A stretch of DNA of 53,809 nt from JAVVXB01 sp036651815 (GTDB lineage: Bacteria > Bacillota > Clostridia > Christensenellales > CAG-138). The notes under the pieces were generated by a model that made no database searches, was not told the origin of the DNA, and saw only the letters and a list, made by a program, of their open reading frames with translations. Each line of letters begins with the position of its first letter. Within the stretch, counting starts at the first letter, position 1. The translations under genes were made by a program, and so were the position numbers. Below are positions 34,233 through 43,292 of the stretch, in pieces. The stretch spans positions 1 through 53,809 of the forward strand of contig JAVVXB010000021.1 in assembly GCA_036651815.1 (NCBI GenBank), in the 5' to 3' direction.

Positions 34233-34260
34233 TTGCAATTTCTACGGGCTTTGCTATAAT
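34233..34260 (+). promoter_or_regulatory. Promoter of the ferredoxin gene
   Basis: TTGCAA (34233-34238) and a perfect TATAAT (34255-34260), 16-base spacer, about 32 bases before the ferredoxin ATG. Confidence 0.75.
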
Positions 34261-34291
34261 AGAGAAAAATCGTTATACGGAGGAACTTTTC

Positions 34292-34462
34292 ATGGCATTC
34301 AAAATTAACGAAGACTGCATCAGCTGTGGTGCATGCGCCGCAGAGTGTCCGGCAGAAGCCATCAGCGAAGGCACAGATCGTTATCAAATCGATCCCGCTA
34401 AATGCACGGAGTGCGGCAATTGTGCGGACGTTTGCCCGGTGGGCGCGCCTGCTAAGGAGTAA
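34292..34462 (+). CDS. 2x[4Fe-4S] ferredoxin
   Basis: A 56-residue clostridial-type ferredoxin. Two cluster motifs are complete: CISCGACAAECP (Cys-9, -12, -15, -19) and CTECGNCADVCP (Cys-38, -41, -44, -48). It carries electrons for enzymes such as the pyruvate:ferredoxin oxidoreductase in this window. GGAGG lies 7 bases before the ATG, and it has its own promoter and terminator. Confidence 0.96.
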   Translation: MAFKINEDCISCGACAAECPAEAISEGTDRYQIDPAKCTECGNCADVCPVGAPAKE

Positions 34463-34571
34463 TTGCGAAACATCCTTCAGAATCAGGAAAGTCATCTTTG
34501 AGTGAGTTCTGCTCAAAAACAGCAGGATAGTTAAGGCTGTCAGGATGATGACCCGACAGAGTATCCAAATG

Positions 34572-34609
34572 AAACAAGCGTACCGTTTTGTGACGGTGCG
34601 CTTGTTTTA
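34572..34609 (+). terminator. Terminator downstream of the ferredoxin gene
   Basis: Fifteen-base arms (34572-34586, 34593-34607, one G-U pair) around a 6-base loop, with T after the stem. Confidence 0.8.
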
Positions 34610-34710
34610 TGAATTATGCACGGTTGATACATTCCGACGATATAGGGATTTTCCATTGTAGCAAATGGACGTGTTGCGGGGTATTTATAGTAAAGAGGTG
34701 ATAAACGGTA

Positions 34711-35197
34711 ATGGAGTTTCAACAACGGCCGCTTTGCGAGCCAGAGCAGATTGTGCAAGTATATGCAGACATGGTTTACCGGTTGGCCTATGGACAGACG
34801 CGATCCAAAATCGATGCAGATGATATATTTCAGGAGGTGTTTTTTCGCTGTTTTCGAAAACAACCGTTGTTAGAAAGTAACGAACACCAGAAAGCATGGT
34901 TCATTCGTGTGACCATCAACTGCGCAAAAAAAACATCTGGCGAGCGCGTGGGTTCGAAAATGGGTGCCGTTAGGTGAAGAGATTCCCCTACAGACGACCG
35001 AGGAAAACGGATTATCCGAGGCACTCTCTAGGCTTTCGCCTCTTTATCGCAGCGTGATCTATCTGTACTACTATGAAGGATATCAGGCGGAGGAGATTGC
35101 AAAGCTTCTCAATCGAAAGGCTGACACCGTGCGTACGCAGCTTGCCCGGGCACGAGCACAACTTGCAAACATTATGAAGGAGAATTTTGATGTTTGA
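34711..35197 (+). pseudogene. ECF-like sigma factor interrupted in an A8 run
   Basis: The first frame (34711-34977) carries the sigma region 2 (YADMVYRLAYGQTRSKIDAD) up to INCAKK. It then leaves register in the run of eight A at 34926-34933. In the next frame, after the run, HLASAWVRKWVPLGEE continues to region 4 (LYRSVIYLYYYEGY, DTVRTQLARARAQL), ending at 35197. With seven A, one intact protein of about 161 residues results. It is a small sigma-70 factor of the ECF or sigma-V kind, upstream of a membrane partner gene. The break could be mutation, sequencing error, or slippage at the A-run. Confidence 0.8.
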
Positions 35198-36272
35198 AGA
35201 TACTTATCGCAGCATGAACGAGCAGATTATTCCGGATCAGCAACTCATAGGGCAAACGATTTCTGTGGCTAAAAAACAGATTGCACAACGAAAGTTTGTT
35301 GTACGGATGCGCGCCGCAAGGAAAACTGTACTTGTAGTAGCACTGGTGTTGTGCCTGTGCTTTGCGGTTCCGGCGTTAGCGGTTAACGTACCTACCATCT
35401 ATGCGCTGATGTATGAGGGAGCCCCAACTGTTGCGCAATTTTTTATACCGGTGCAGAAATCCTGCGAGGATCAGGGTATTAGTATGGAAGTGGTGTCCAC
35501 CTACATGCATGGAGATACTGCGGAAATCTATGTTACCATGCAGGATCTGACGGGGAAACGAATCGACGATACCACAGATTTGTTCGATAGCTATGAAATG
35601 AACTTCCCTTTCGACAGTAGCGGAGGCTGCAGCCGTGTGGCATTTGACCCGGAGACGAAAACTGCAACGTTCCTAATTAAAATCTCCACATTGAACGGTG
35701 AAAATATTCCGGGCGGTAAGGGAACCTTTTCCGTGCGCTGTTTCATCAGCGGCAAGCAGGAGAGACTGGAGGTACCTTTGAGTGTGGACTGGGCGAAGGT
35801 TGACGTCAATCCAGAGATACAGCAGATCGAGACATACAGCGACAACATCATCGGGAATTCAATTACCGAAGCAGAAATGAGTATACCGATATACGATACG
35901 GTACTTGTACCGGGAAAAATTCTTTGTTCCGTATCAGATGGCTTTCAGGTTTCTGCGATGGGCTATATTGAAGGAAAATTGCATATCCAGATGGATATCC
36001 CGGGCCGTCTAGAATTTGACGATCATGCACGTCTATATTTAACGGGCAGCGATGGAAAGCGGTTGGAGGGCAACAGCGTCTACCTGTGCAACTATGATTT
36101 TGAGACCGGGGAGCAGGCGGATTATATCGATTACGTGTTTGATGTCACCCCTGAACAGCTACCGAACTTCACGTTGTGCGGTGATTTTTATACGGCAACA
36201 ACTCGTACCGATGGGAACTGGCGGGTAACATTCCCGTTGGTTGTCACGGAGAACGTGGTAACGGTGGGGTAG
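35190..36272 (+). CDS. Membrane-anchored partner of the sigma factor (anti-sigma-like)
   Basis: A 360-residue protein. Residues 1-40 are cytoplasmic and charged (SVAKKQIAQRKFVVRMR), 45-65 a transmembrane helix (VALVLCLCFAVPALAV), and the rest a large extracellular beta-rich domain with no recognised motif. This layout is that of the Firmicutes DUF4179/RsiV-like anti-sigma proteins. AAGGAG lies 7 bases before the ATG, and the gene overlaps the sigma gene by 8 bases, so they are co-translated. An anti-sigma role is inferred from this. Confidence 0.75.
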   Translation: MFEDTYRSMNEQIIPDQQLIGQTISVAKKQIAQRKFVVRMRAARKTVLVVALVLCLCFAVPALAVNVPTIYALMYEGAPTVAQFFIPVQKSCEDQGISMEVVSTYMHGDTAEIYVTMQDLTGKRIDDTTDLFDSYEMNFPFDSSGGCSRVAFDPETKTATFLIKISTLNGENIPGGKGTFSVRCFISGKQERLEVPLSVDWAKVDVNPEIQQIETYSDNIIGNSITEAEMSIPIYDTVLVPGKILCSVSDGFQVSAMGYIEGKLHIQMDIPGRLEFDDHARLYLTGSDGKRLEGNSVYLCNYDFETGEQADYIDYVFDVTPEQLPNFTLCGDFYTATTRTDGNWRVTFPLVVTENVVTVG

Positions 36273-36911
36273 GGAACGTATCAGAATTCTCCGAAAAAGC
36301 GTTTTAGCATGTTGCTGCCATATTCACGCTTATAATCTGAGGTTAACCGATAGAAAACCTTCGAATTTCCTGCTTGAAATGATAAAACATTTTTGAAAAA
36401 CCTAGAATTTCTCCTATAGAAGCACATTCGAATACAAGTATTATAATTGCAATTTGCAGGTGGCATAATCAGGTGCTTTATCCATGCGCGCTGATCAAAA
36501 GTCCGGACATACGCCGGACATACGTAATGTTCGGGCTTTTCTTATCGTAGTGGCAGGGCAACAGATTGGACATTCATAACATGGTTTGGCGTATTATATC
36601 ATTCGATGCTGCACTAGCGGAACAAGCCTGCCAAGAAGCCGCCGCCGAAATGGATAACAAGATGTTTACACTGAGAAAGGTTGCTTAGATGGAAAATACT
36701 TGCTGGATATTCGATCTCCATATATAATTAAATTCATGCCTGAGATACAGTGACGGAAGTGGAGCCGGATAGCCAAGAGGAAAAGACGGAATGTTCCCGA
36801 TGCAGATGGTTGTGATAACGTTTTCTGTGGACGCTCCGAAATGGTAAGCTTCATTGGTGATTCACAGTTCAAAATCGGTTAAAGCTACGAAAAAACAAGG
36901 AGAATAAAATC
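36273..36911. other. Intergenic region before the thioredoxin-reductase-like gene
   Basis: A 640-base gap with no supported gene. It holds one terminator-like stem (36497-36540). A 36-codon frame at 36581 (MVWRIISFDAALAEQ...) is too short and without homology to call. The rest is AT-rich and shows nothing recognisable. Confidence 0.55.
36497..36540 (+). terminator. Terminator-like stem
   Basis: An imperfect stem begins AAAAGTCCGGACAT and ends ATGTTCGGGCTTTT, followed by CTTATC. It lies 225 bases past the anti-sigma-like gene. Confidence 0.55.
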
Positions 36912-37826
36912 ATGCTGGATATTGCAATCATTGGCGGCGGACCGGCTGGCCTGTCAGCAGGTCTGTATGCCGCACGCGGGGGCACGGATGCTACGTTATA
37001 TGAAGAACTGTTTGCGGGTGGCCAAGCGGCAAAGACGGAACGGATTGATAACTATCCCGGTTTCCCGGATGGGCTTGATGGCTATTCTGTTGGCGCACTG
37101 ATTGAGCAGCAGGCAACCAGATTCGGACTTAATATTTCGTATGAGAGCGTTTCGGGACTCAATTTGACCGCACCTGAGAAGCAGATTCTATTTGCTTCGG
37201 GAGAAAAGGTTTCCGCAAAAACAATTATTCTTTGCATGGGCGCAACGCCCCGCAAGCTTGGACTACCTGAGGAACAGCGCCTGACCGGTGCGGGGATCAG
37301 CTACTGCGCAACGTGCGACGGCGCGTTTTTCAAGGAGAAGGACGTTGCGGTTGTGGGCGGAGGGGACACGGCGCTGTCGGATGCGCTGTATCTGGCTCGC
37401 TTTTGTTCCTCCGTGACGGTGATTCACCGCAGGGACTCCCTGCGAGCGGCTGCGGCGCTGCAAAAAGCGGCGCTGGAGGATCCGAAGATCCATTTTCTGT
37501 GGGATAGCGTGGCGACGGCATTGCAGGGCGAAACAAAGCTAACGGGACTGACGGTACAAAATTTGAAAACAAAACTGGACAGCAGGAGTGCCGTCTCCGG
37601 CGTGTTTGTGGCGGTGGGCATTATGCCGCGTACGGCTCTTGTGAAGGAGCAGCTGGCGTTAGCCGGCAACGGTTCCATTCAGACCGATGGGCGGATGCAG
37701 ACCAACGTGCCGGGCGTGTTTGCCGCAGGCGATATCCGCAATACGCCGCTGCGTCAGGTTGTGACAGCCTGCGCCGATGGTGCGGTTGCGGCCACAAGTG
37801 CGCTCGAATATCTCCAGACGTTGTAG
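36912..37826 (+). CDS. trxB: Thioredoxin reductase family flavoprotein
   Basis: A 304-residue FAD/NAD(P)H oxidoreductase. The FAD motif GGGPAGLSAG is near residue 8, the redox pair CATC is Cys-132 and Cys-135, and the NADPH site has GGGDTA then HRRDSLRA, the arginines being typical of NADPH-dependent enzymes. A C-terminal FAD site is in GVFAAGD. It reduces thioredoxin, or possibly another small redox protein; no thioredoxin gene is adjacent. AAGGAG lies 9 bases before the ATG. Confidence 0.92.
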   Translation: MLDIAIIGGGPAGLSAGLYAARGGTDATLYEELFAGGQAAKTERIDNYPGFPDGLDGYSVGALIEQQATRFGLNISYESVSGLNLTAPEKQILFASGEKVSAKTIILCMGATPRKLGLPEEQRLTGAGISYCATCDGAFFKEKDVAVVGGGDTALSDALYLARFCSSVTVIHRRDSLRAAAALQKAALEDPKIHFLWDSVATALQGETKLTGLTVQNLKTKLDSRSAVSGVFVAVGIMPRTALVKEQLALAGNGSIQTDGRMQTNVPGVFAAGDIRNTPLRQVVTACADGAVAATSALEYLQTL

Positions 37827-37894
37827 ACAAGCGGCGTTGATAAATATCGTGAAGGTTCTCAAACGGCATAGCGGAACAAACGACTTAACAGTAT

Positions 37895-37915
37895 CCTTAA
37901 AAACGTATTTTAAGG
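37895..37915 (+). promoter_or_regulatory. Inverted repeat in the glmM leader
   Basis: CCTTAAAA (37895-37902) and TTTTAAGG (37908-37915) flank 5 bases. The 3' arm ends in the AAGG that starts the glmM ribosome site region (AAGGGAAGGG). Confidence 0.45.
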
Positions 37916-37933
37916 GAAGGGAATTTTGAATTC

Positions 37934-39292
37934 ATGACAAGATTGTTTGGAACAGATGGCGTGCGCGGCATTGCAAATCGTGATCTGAACGGGGAACTGG
38001 CTTATAAAATTGGCGCGGTAGGCGCATATGTATTAACAAACGAGGTACATTCACCCCGTATTCTTATTGGGATGGATACTCGAAAATCTGGTCCAATGTT
38101 GGGCGCGGCGCTTGCGGCAGGAATTTGTTCCGTCGGTGGCGACGTACTGGACGTGGGCATTCTGCCAACGCCTGCCATGGCGTATTTGGTGCGGCTATAT
38201 GAAGCGGATGCGGCGGTCATGATCTCGGCCAGTCATAATCCGATGGAGTACAACGGCATCAAATGGTTTGATGGCAACGGATTCAAACTCAACGATGAGA
38301 TAGAGGATCGCATTGAAACCATGATTCGTTCCGGCGAAGAGACTGCCCATCCTGAGGGACGTGAAGTTGGCCGCATCATACCCGCCGTGCGTGCGCGGCA
38401 GGACTACTGCGACTTTCTGGTGGAACAGTCCGAGGGACGCTTTGAAGGACTGCGAATCGTATTGGATTGCGCAAACGGCGCAACCAGCGCCATTGCCAAG
38501 GACGTGTTTGAAGGCCTTGGCGCGGAGGTAATTGCCAAATCCTGTGCACCTGACGGCACGAATATCAATGATGATTGCGGATCCACGCATCCGGAACGAT
38601 TGCAGGAAATGGTGGTTAACTATGGCGCGGATTTAGGCTTTGCCTTCGATGGCGATGCAGATCGTCTGATTTCCTGCGATGAATATGGAAATATCGTTGA
38701 TGGCGATCAGGCCATGGGCATTTTGGCACTTTATATGAAAGAACATGGGCGACTCAAAAAAGATACGCTGGTCGTCACGGTGATGTCAAATCTTGGTTTA
38801 AAGAAAACATTGCAAGACGCGGGCGTTCATGTTGTGGAAACCAAGGTGGGCGACCGGTATGTTCTCGAAGAAATGCTAGCCGGAAAATACAGCATTGGCG
38901 GCGAGCAATCCGGCCATATCATTCTGCTGGATAAAAACACCACCGGAGATGGTATGATGAGCGCGATTGCACTGCTCAATGTGGTGGCCGAATCCAAAAA
39001 ACGGCTCAGCAAGCTTGCTGCACAGATCCCCCAGTATCCACAGGTATTGGTGAACGTGATTGTGGACAACGACGTTAAAACGCAGGCCATGGAGGATTGT
39101 GACGTGTTGGCGCGCAAGGCGGAAATCGAGAAGAAGCTTGGGGACAACGGACGCGTTCTGTTGCGCGCTTCCGGTACGGAGCCGCTGATGCGCGTGATGC
39201 TGGAGGGGCAGGGCGAGAAGGAAATCCTGGATCTTGCGCTATCTATTGCGCATATTCTCGTAAAGAAATATAATGGTAAAATAAAGAGTTAA
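37934..39292 (+). CDS. glmM: Phosphoglucosamine mutase GlmM
   Basis: GlmM converts glucosamine-6-phosphate to glucosamine-1-phosphate for peptidoglycan and teichoic acid precursors. The 452-residue protein starts TRLFGTDGVRGIAN, has the phosphoserine loop ISASHNPMEYNG (Ser-100), metal site FDGDADR, substrate loop GGEQSGH and C-terminal phosphate site RASGTEPLMRV. All match the family. It has its own leader and a terminator behind. Confidence 0.97.
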   Translation: MTRLFGTDGVRGIANRDLNGELAYKIGAVGAYVLTNEVHSPRILIGMDTRKSGPMLGAALAAGICSVGGDVLDVGILPTPAMAYLVRLYEADAAVMISASHNPMEYNGIKWFDGNGFKLNDEIEDRIETMIRSGEETAHPEGREVGRIIPAVRARQDYCDFLVEQSEGRFEGLRIVLDCANGATSAIAKDVFEGLGAEVIAKSCAPDGTNINDDCGSTHPERLQEMVVNYGADLGFAFDGDADRLISCDEYGNIVDGDQAMGILALYMKEHGRLKKDTLVVTVMSNLGLKKTLQDAGVHVVETKVGDRYVLEEMLAGKYSIGGEQSGHIILLDKNTTGDGMMSAIALLNVVAESKKRLSKLAAQIPQYPQVLVNVIVDNDVKTQAMEDCDVLARKAEIEKKLGDNGRVLLRASGTEPLMRVMLEGQGEKEILDLALSIAHILVKKYNGKIKS

Positions 39293-39387
39293 TACATCCG
39301 CGCAAGTATTGCGGTGTTTGCGTGAGAAACGGTTTCATTCCATCCATACCGGGCGAGCATCAGCGATCGGCATGGACGCGGGCAATG

Positions 39388-39427
39388 TGTCCAAAGCGCC
39401 GCACGGGTGGTTGCTTTGGACATTTTT
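39388..39427 (+). terminator. Terminator after glmM
   Basis: TGTCCAAAGC (39388-39397) pairs with GCTTTGGACA (39413-39422), 15-base loop, followed by TTTTT. Confidence 0.82.
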
Positions 39428-39500
39428 AATGGAATAGAGCTGCAGGGGGCGTTCCGGCTACTTTTTTCTCACGGGTGGGCGGAAGAAAGAAAAACGAAGG

Positions 39501-40196
39501 ATGTTGAGTAAACCAAAAATCAAGCAAGCGCTAGGCATTCTGGCAGAAACGTATGCGGACGCAAAACCTGCGCTGGAATTCACCACCCCATTTGAGCTGT
39601 TGGTAGCGACCATGCTGTCCGCGCAATGTACGGACAAGCAGGTAAACAAATGCACGCGGGTACTGTTTCCGGTGGCCAATACGCCTGCGGCGTTTGCGGC
39701 CATGACGGAGGAGGAACTGAGTCCATACATCAAAAGCTGCGGATTTTTTCACACCAAGGGGAAACATATTATTGCGACAGCTCAGTTGCTGACAACTGCT
39801 TATGGCGGGGAAGTACCGGCGGAGATTGATGCACTGACGACGTTGCCAGGTGTGGGCCGCAAGACAGCCAACGTAGTTGCGTCCAATGCGTTTGGCATTC
39901 CAGCCATCGCGGTGGATACCCACGTGTTCCGCGTATCCAACCGTATGGGGTTGGCGGAGGCGAGCACGGTTGAAAAAACTGAGCAGCAGCTGATGCGGAA
40001 CATTCCGAAGTCGGACTGGGGCAAGGCACACCACTGGTTGATCTACCACGGGCGGCAGATCTGTGCCGCTCAGCAACCCAAGTGCGAAATCTGCCCGCTG
40101 TCAGGTGTCTGTGTACAGTTTTCAGCCAGTAAAAAAACGGTGCAAAAGCGAAAGATAGCGGCAAAGGTTCCGGTCGAGACGGCAACACAGAAGTAA
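39501..40196 (+). CDS. nth: Endonuclease III (Nth)
   Basis: A bifunctional glycosylase/AP lyase that removes oxidised pyrimidines. The 231-residue protein has helix-hairpin-helix LPGVGRKTANVV with the catalytic lysine, the catalytic Asp in AVDTHVFRVSN, and the C-terminal [4Fe-4S] ligands in CAAQQPKCEICPLSGVC. The C-terminal 25 residues are Lys-rich. The start lacks a well-spaced ribosome site (GAAGG abuts the ATG). Confidence 0.93.
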   Translation: MLSKPKIKQALGILAETYADAKPALEFTTPFELLVATMLSAQCTDKQVNKCTRVLFPVANTPAAFAAMTEEELSPYIKSCGFFHTKGKHIIATAQLLTTAYGGEVPAEIDALTTLPGVGRKTANVVASNAFGIPAIAVDTHVFRVSNRMGLAEASTVEKTEQQLMRNIPKSDWGKAHHWLIYHGRQICAAQQPKCEICPLSGVCVQFSASKKTVQKRKIAAKVPVETATQK

Positions 40197-40260
40197 GAAA
40201 GGGGATTTTTCTTTGACGCTTTTGCGCAGGACGCAGAAGGTGCAAAGGAAGACCGAAACC

Positions 40261-41526
40261 ATGCAATTTGTAGACAAAGCACACATCATCATAAAATCAG
40301 GCGATGGCGGCGACGGATGTGCGGCATTCCATCGCGAAAAATATGTGACGCGCGGCGGTCCCTCCGGCGGCGATGGCGGGCGCGGCGGCGACCTGATTTT
40401 TCATGCAGATCCGCGCATGTCCACGCTGTTAGATTTTAGATTTCAGCGGCATTACCGTGCGCAGAATGGCGAGAGCGGGAAAGCGAAGATGATGAGCGGT
40501 TACGATGGCGCACCGCTGATGGTACATGTTCCGGTCGGCACGATTGTGCGGGATCTGGAAACGGGGGCGGTCGTTGCCGATATGGACGAGCCGGACAAGA
40601 TGCGTACCGTACTGCATGGCGGCAATGGTGGCAGGGGCAACGCGCGCTATGCGACGCCGACTCATCAAGCACCGCGATTTGCGCAGCCCGGACAAAAAAC
40701 GCTGGAACGCGAGGTGGAGTTGGAGCTTAAGAGCATTGCGGACGTGGGATTGATTGGCCTTCCCTCCGTTGGAAAATCCACCATACTCTCCGTCTTGACG
40801 GCGGCAAAACCAAAAATTGCAGCTTATCATTTCACCACGCTGTCACCCAACCTAGGTGTAGCCACCCGACGAGGACATTCGTTCGTGCTGGCAGATATCC
40901 CTGGCCTGATTGAGGGAGCGGCGGGCGGTGCGGGACTGGGGCATGATTTCCTGCGGCATATCGAGCGTACCCGCATGCTGGTGCATGTACTGGATATTTC
41001 CGGCTCCGAAGGCCGTGATCCCATTGACGACTACGAAAAGATCAATCTGGAGCTTGCGAAGTTTTCCGATCTATTGGCGGCCATTCCACAGATTGTTGCA
41101 GCCAATAAAACTGACCTTCCAGAGGCTGCGGACTATTTATCACACTTTATCGAGCGATATCCGGATGTGCCGGTGTTCCCAGTTTCCGCTGCGACGGCGC
41201 AGGGATTTGACGCATTACTCGACCGGGTTGTGCAGGTGCTGGACACCTTGCCGCCCATCAAAAAATTTGAGGAAGAGGAGTTGGAGAAGGCGTCGGCTTA
41301 CGCACCGGGGTTCAAGATTGCCAAGAACGACAGCGGCGTCTTTGTGGTGACGGGGGGCGAGGTGGAAAAATTGCTGGATACGACAGATCCCAATGACGAT
41401 ATCAGCATGCGCCGCTTTCAACAGATGCTGATTAAAAACGGAATCATTTCTGCGCTGCGAGAAATGGGTGCCAAGGATGGCGATAGCATCCGCCTTGGCG
41501 AGTGGGAGTTTGACTATATGAACTGA
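40261..41526 (+). CDS. obgE: GTPase ObgE/CgtA
   Basis: Obg is an essential GTPase of ribosome assembly and stringent response. The 421-residue protein has the Gly-rich Obg fold (GDGGDGCAAFHREKY, GGDGGRGG, to about 158), the G domain with GLPSVGKST, the FTTLSPNLGV switch and NKTD, and the C-terminal OCT domain (350-421). The start at 40261 has AGGAAG 9 bases upstream; the frame extends further but lacks homology. Confidence 0.96.
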   Translation: MQFVDKAHIIIKSGDGGDGCAAFHREKYVTRGGPSGGDGGRGGDLIFHADPRMSTLLDFRFQRHYRAQNGESGKAKMMSGYDGAPLMVHVPVGTIVRDLETGAVVADMDEPDKMRTVLHGGNGGRGNARYATPTHQAPRFAQPGQKTLEREVELELKSIADVGLIGLPSVGKSTILSVLTAAKPKIAAYHFTTLSPNLGVATRRGHSFVLADIPGLIEGAAGGAGLGHDFLRHIERTRMLVHVLDISGSEGRDPIDDYEKINLELAKFSDLLAAIPQIVAANKTDLPEAADYLSHFIERYPDVPVFPVSAATAQGFDALLDRVVQVLDTLPPIKKFEEEELEKASAYAPGFKIAKNDSGVFVVTGGEVEKLLDTTDPNDDISMRRFQQMLIKNGIISALREMGAKDGDSIRLGEWEFDYMN

Positions 41527-41642
41527 ACTTCTGCAAAGGAGAGCGAAGGGCGGATACGCCATGGAAAACGGGAAACGGTTCAAACAAATACGCTTGCAAT
41601 GAGGAGCGGTTTCCTGTATTCTTATGGTGGTTTTTAAACTGT

Positions 41643-41657
41643 ATTTAATTGTTAAAT
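41643..41657 (+). promoter_or_regulatory. PerR-box-like palindrome before the superoxide reductase
   Basis: ATTTAATTGTTAAAT is a 15-base near-palindrome in 7-1-7 layout (one mismatch), about 30 bases before the superoxide reductase gene. PerR boxes in Firmicutes have the same length and AT-rich form. This gene's product class is a PerR target in Clostridium. Confidence 0.45.
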
Positions 41658-41685
41658 GAGACAAAATTACACCAGGAGGAATTGA

Positions 41686-42072
41686 ATGAGCATGCGTGAA
41701 CCGAAATTTTTTGTTTGTAAGCACTGTGGCAATCTTGTTGGAATGATACATGATTCGGGCGTACCAATGATCTGCTGCGGAGAGAAAATGCAGGAGATTA
41801 TCCCAAATACCGTGGATGCGGCCAAGGAAAAGCACGTACCTGCCGTTGAGATCGAAGGCGGGATTGTCCGTGTGCAGATTGGCACGGTGGAACATCCCAT
41901 GACAGAGGAACACCTGATCCAGTGGGTCTATCTGGCCACGGTCAATGGCGGACAGCGCAAGGAGCTGAGAGCAGGAGAAAAACCAAACGTGACGTTTGCG
42001 CTGATTGATGACCTGCCTGTGGCTGTTTACGCCTATTGCAATCTGCATGGGCTTTGGAAGACTGCCATATGA
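41686..42072 (+). CDS. Desulfoferrodoxin-type superoxide reductase
   Basis: Reduces superoxide to hydrogen peroxide without making oxygen, an anaerobe defence. The 128-residue protein has both iron sites. The N-terminal rubredoxin-like centre I is CKHC...CC (Cys-11, -14, -30, -31). Centre II has His-50, -70, -76, -121 and Cys-118 (EKHVP, EHPMTEEH, CNLHG). This is the 2Fe form. AGGAGG lies 5-6 bases before the ATG. It overlaps yhbY as ATGA, between obgE and yhbY, and a PerR-like site lies upstream. Confidence 0.95.
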   Translation: MSMREPKFFVCKHCGNLVGMIHDSGVPMICCGEKMQEIIPNTVDAAKEKHVPAVEIEGGIVRVQIGTVEHPMTEEHLIQWVYLATVNGGQRKELRAGEKPNVTFALIDDLPVAVYAYCNLHGLWKTAI

Positions 42073-42359
42073 CGGGACGGGAACGCGCAGAACTGCGCAG
42101 TGCGGCCAACGGTATTTCACCAATTTTTCAAATTGGAAAAGCGGATATTCAGGAAAATCTGATCGAAGCGGTGGACAGCGCGCTGGAAAAACGGGAATTG
42201 ATTAAATTGTCGGTGCTTGAGACCGCAACGCTCACGGCTCAAGAGGCTGCGCAAATGCTTGCAGAGGCCACGCACGCGGAAGTGATTCAGTGCATTGGCC
42301 GCAAAATTGTGCTATACCGGGAAAATCCAATGAAGGACGAGGCCGAAAGAGCAAGATGA
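42069..42359 (+). CDS. yhbY: RNA-binding protein YhbY (CRM domain)
   Basis: YhbY associates with pre-50S ribosomes through a CRM domain. The 96-residue protein has LRSAANGISPIFQIGKADI, corresponding to the CRM fold, and the C-terminal GRKIVLYREN. The start at 42069 overlaps the superoxide reductase stop by 4 bases. In related bacteria yhbY is near obgE, as here. Confidence 0.9.
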   Translation: MTGRERAELRSAANGISPIFQIGKADIQENLIEAVDSALEKRELIKLSVLETATLTAQEAAQMLAEATHAEVIQCIGRKIVLYRENPMKDEAERAR

Positions 42360-42765
42360 TCGAACAAGGCGCGTGCGATTGAATAGATACGAATACGAGT
42401 CTTTTCCATAGAAAACTACGGATTGATGCAAACCGGCGTCGCTTGAATAGCGGCGCCGGTTTAAGATATAAAGCCAAATTGATCGAATAGCGTTTTCCGG
42501 TATCTTTTTTCACTCCTGTTTTTAGACGAACGTGTCACCGATTGTATATCGGATGTTGTTGCAATGGAACTGCTACACAAAGAAACCGCTGCCACCACAG
42601 ACGTATTCCACTTTTTGTGCGTTCCAAGCATTGTTGCTTCAAATCCTATATGAATTGCTAGTAGGTCAGTAAATTTTCCGCTTGGACTGAAAAAAGCACT
42701 GTCGAAACTAAAAATTCATCGTTTAAAACTTTATCCTTGGTTACGGTAGAATAAACGTGAGAAAT
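42360..42765. other. Gene-free stretch before the IS remnant
   Basis: About 400 bases with no supported gene. It starts with a long stem-loop (42430-42462). The rest shows no motif I can support. Confidence 0.5.
42430..42462 (+). other. Strong stem-loop without a U-tract
   Basis: Arms 42430-42443 and 42449-42462 form 14 pairs (one G-U on the + strand) around 5 bases, 70 bases after yhbY. No T-run follows. It could protect the 3' end of the mRNA. Confidence 0.6.
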
Positions 42766-43226
42766 TCAATGTTCTTCTCCGGGATTTTGACTGGTATGCT
42801 TTCCAACAAAAAAGGCGCCTACCGCATTTATGGATTGCGGCTGAGGCTTTCGCTTCATCAGACATGATGAGAGGGGGCAGCAGCGATTTCTTGTAATGCT
42901 GGAGCGGTTGGGGCTTTCGCCCTTTATTCGGTGAGCTTGTGAAATGCCGGACAAGTTTTAGGGAATCTCGGAACGCTTTGGTCTCCCCTGATAGTTGGAA
43001 CTGCCGTAGACCACCTCGTCATCCTCGCGGATGCGTTTGGACGCAACCGTCACGTCATGTGTATTGGCGGCGGTCACTTTCAATGTGTGAACCAGACCGC
43101 TACCGGCCTCTACGCCGATGTTTCACTTCATATCGAAGCGCGCCATTCGTGGCTCTTTTTTACCTGATGCATCTCAGGGTTATGTGTTTTCGCTGCATGC
43201 TTTGTGGAGCTGGGGGCTGGGTGGAG
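42766..43226 (-). pseudogene. IS5-family transposase remnant
   Basis: The - strand encodes, with frameshifts, the core of an IS5-type DDE transposase: APSSTKHAAKTHNPEMHQVK, KKSHEWR then FDMK-stop-NIGVEAGSGLVH, TLKVTAANTHDVTVAS and RIREDDEVVYGSSNYQG. A TGA lies at 43133-43135 and another frame break near 43150. The YGDSGY acid is replaced by Ser, so the enzyme cannot work. The remainder runs to a stop at 42766. N-terminal part and terminal repeats are not found. Confidence 0.8.
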
Positions 43227-43292
43227 TCGCTTGCATTAGAGGTTCCCAAGAGGTTTGACTATCAAAAATACGCAGCCACGTGACCATAAAAA

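Noticed and set aside
36581..36691. A 36-codon frame ending MFTLRKVA
   Set aside because: Too short, no ribosome site, no homology that I can recognise.
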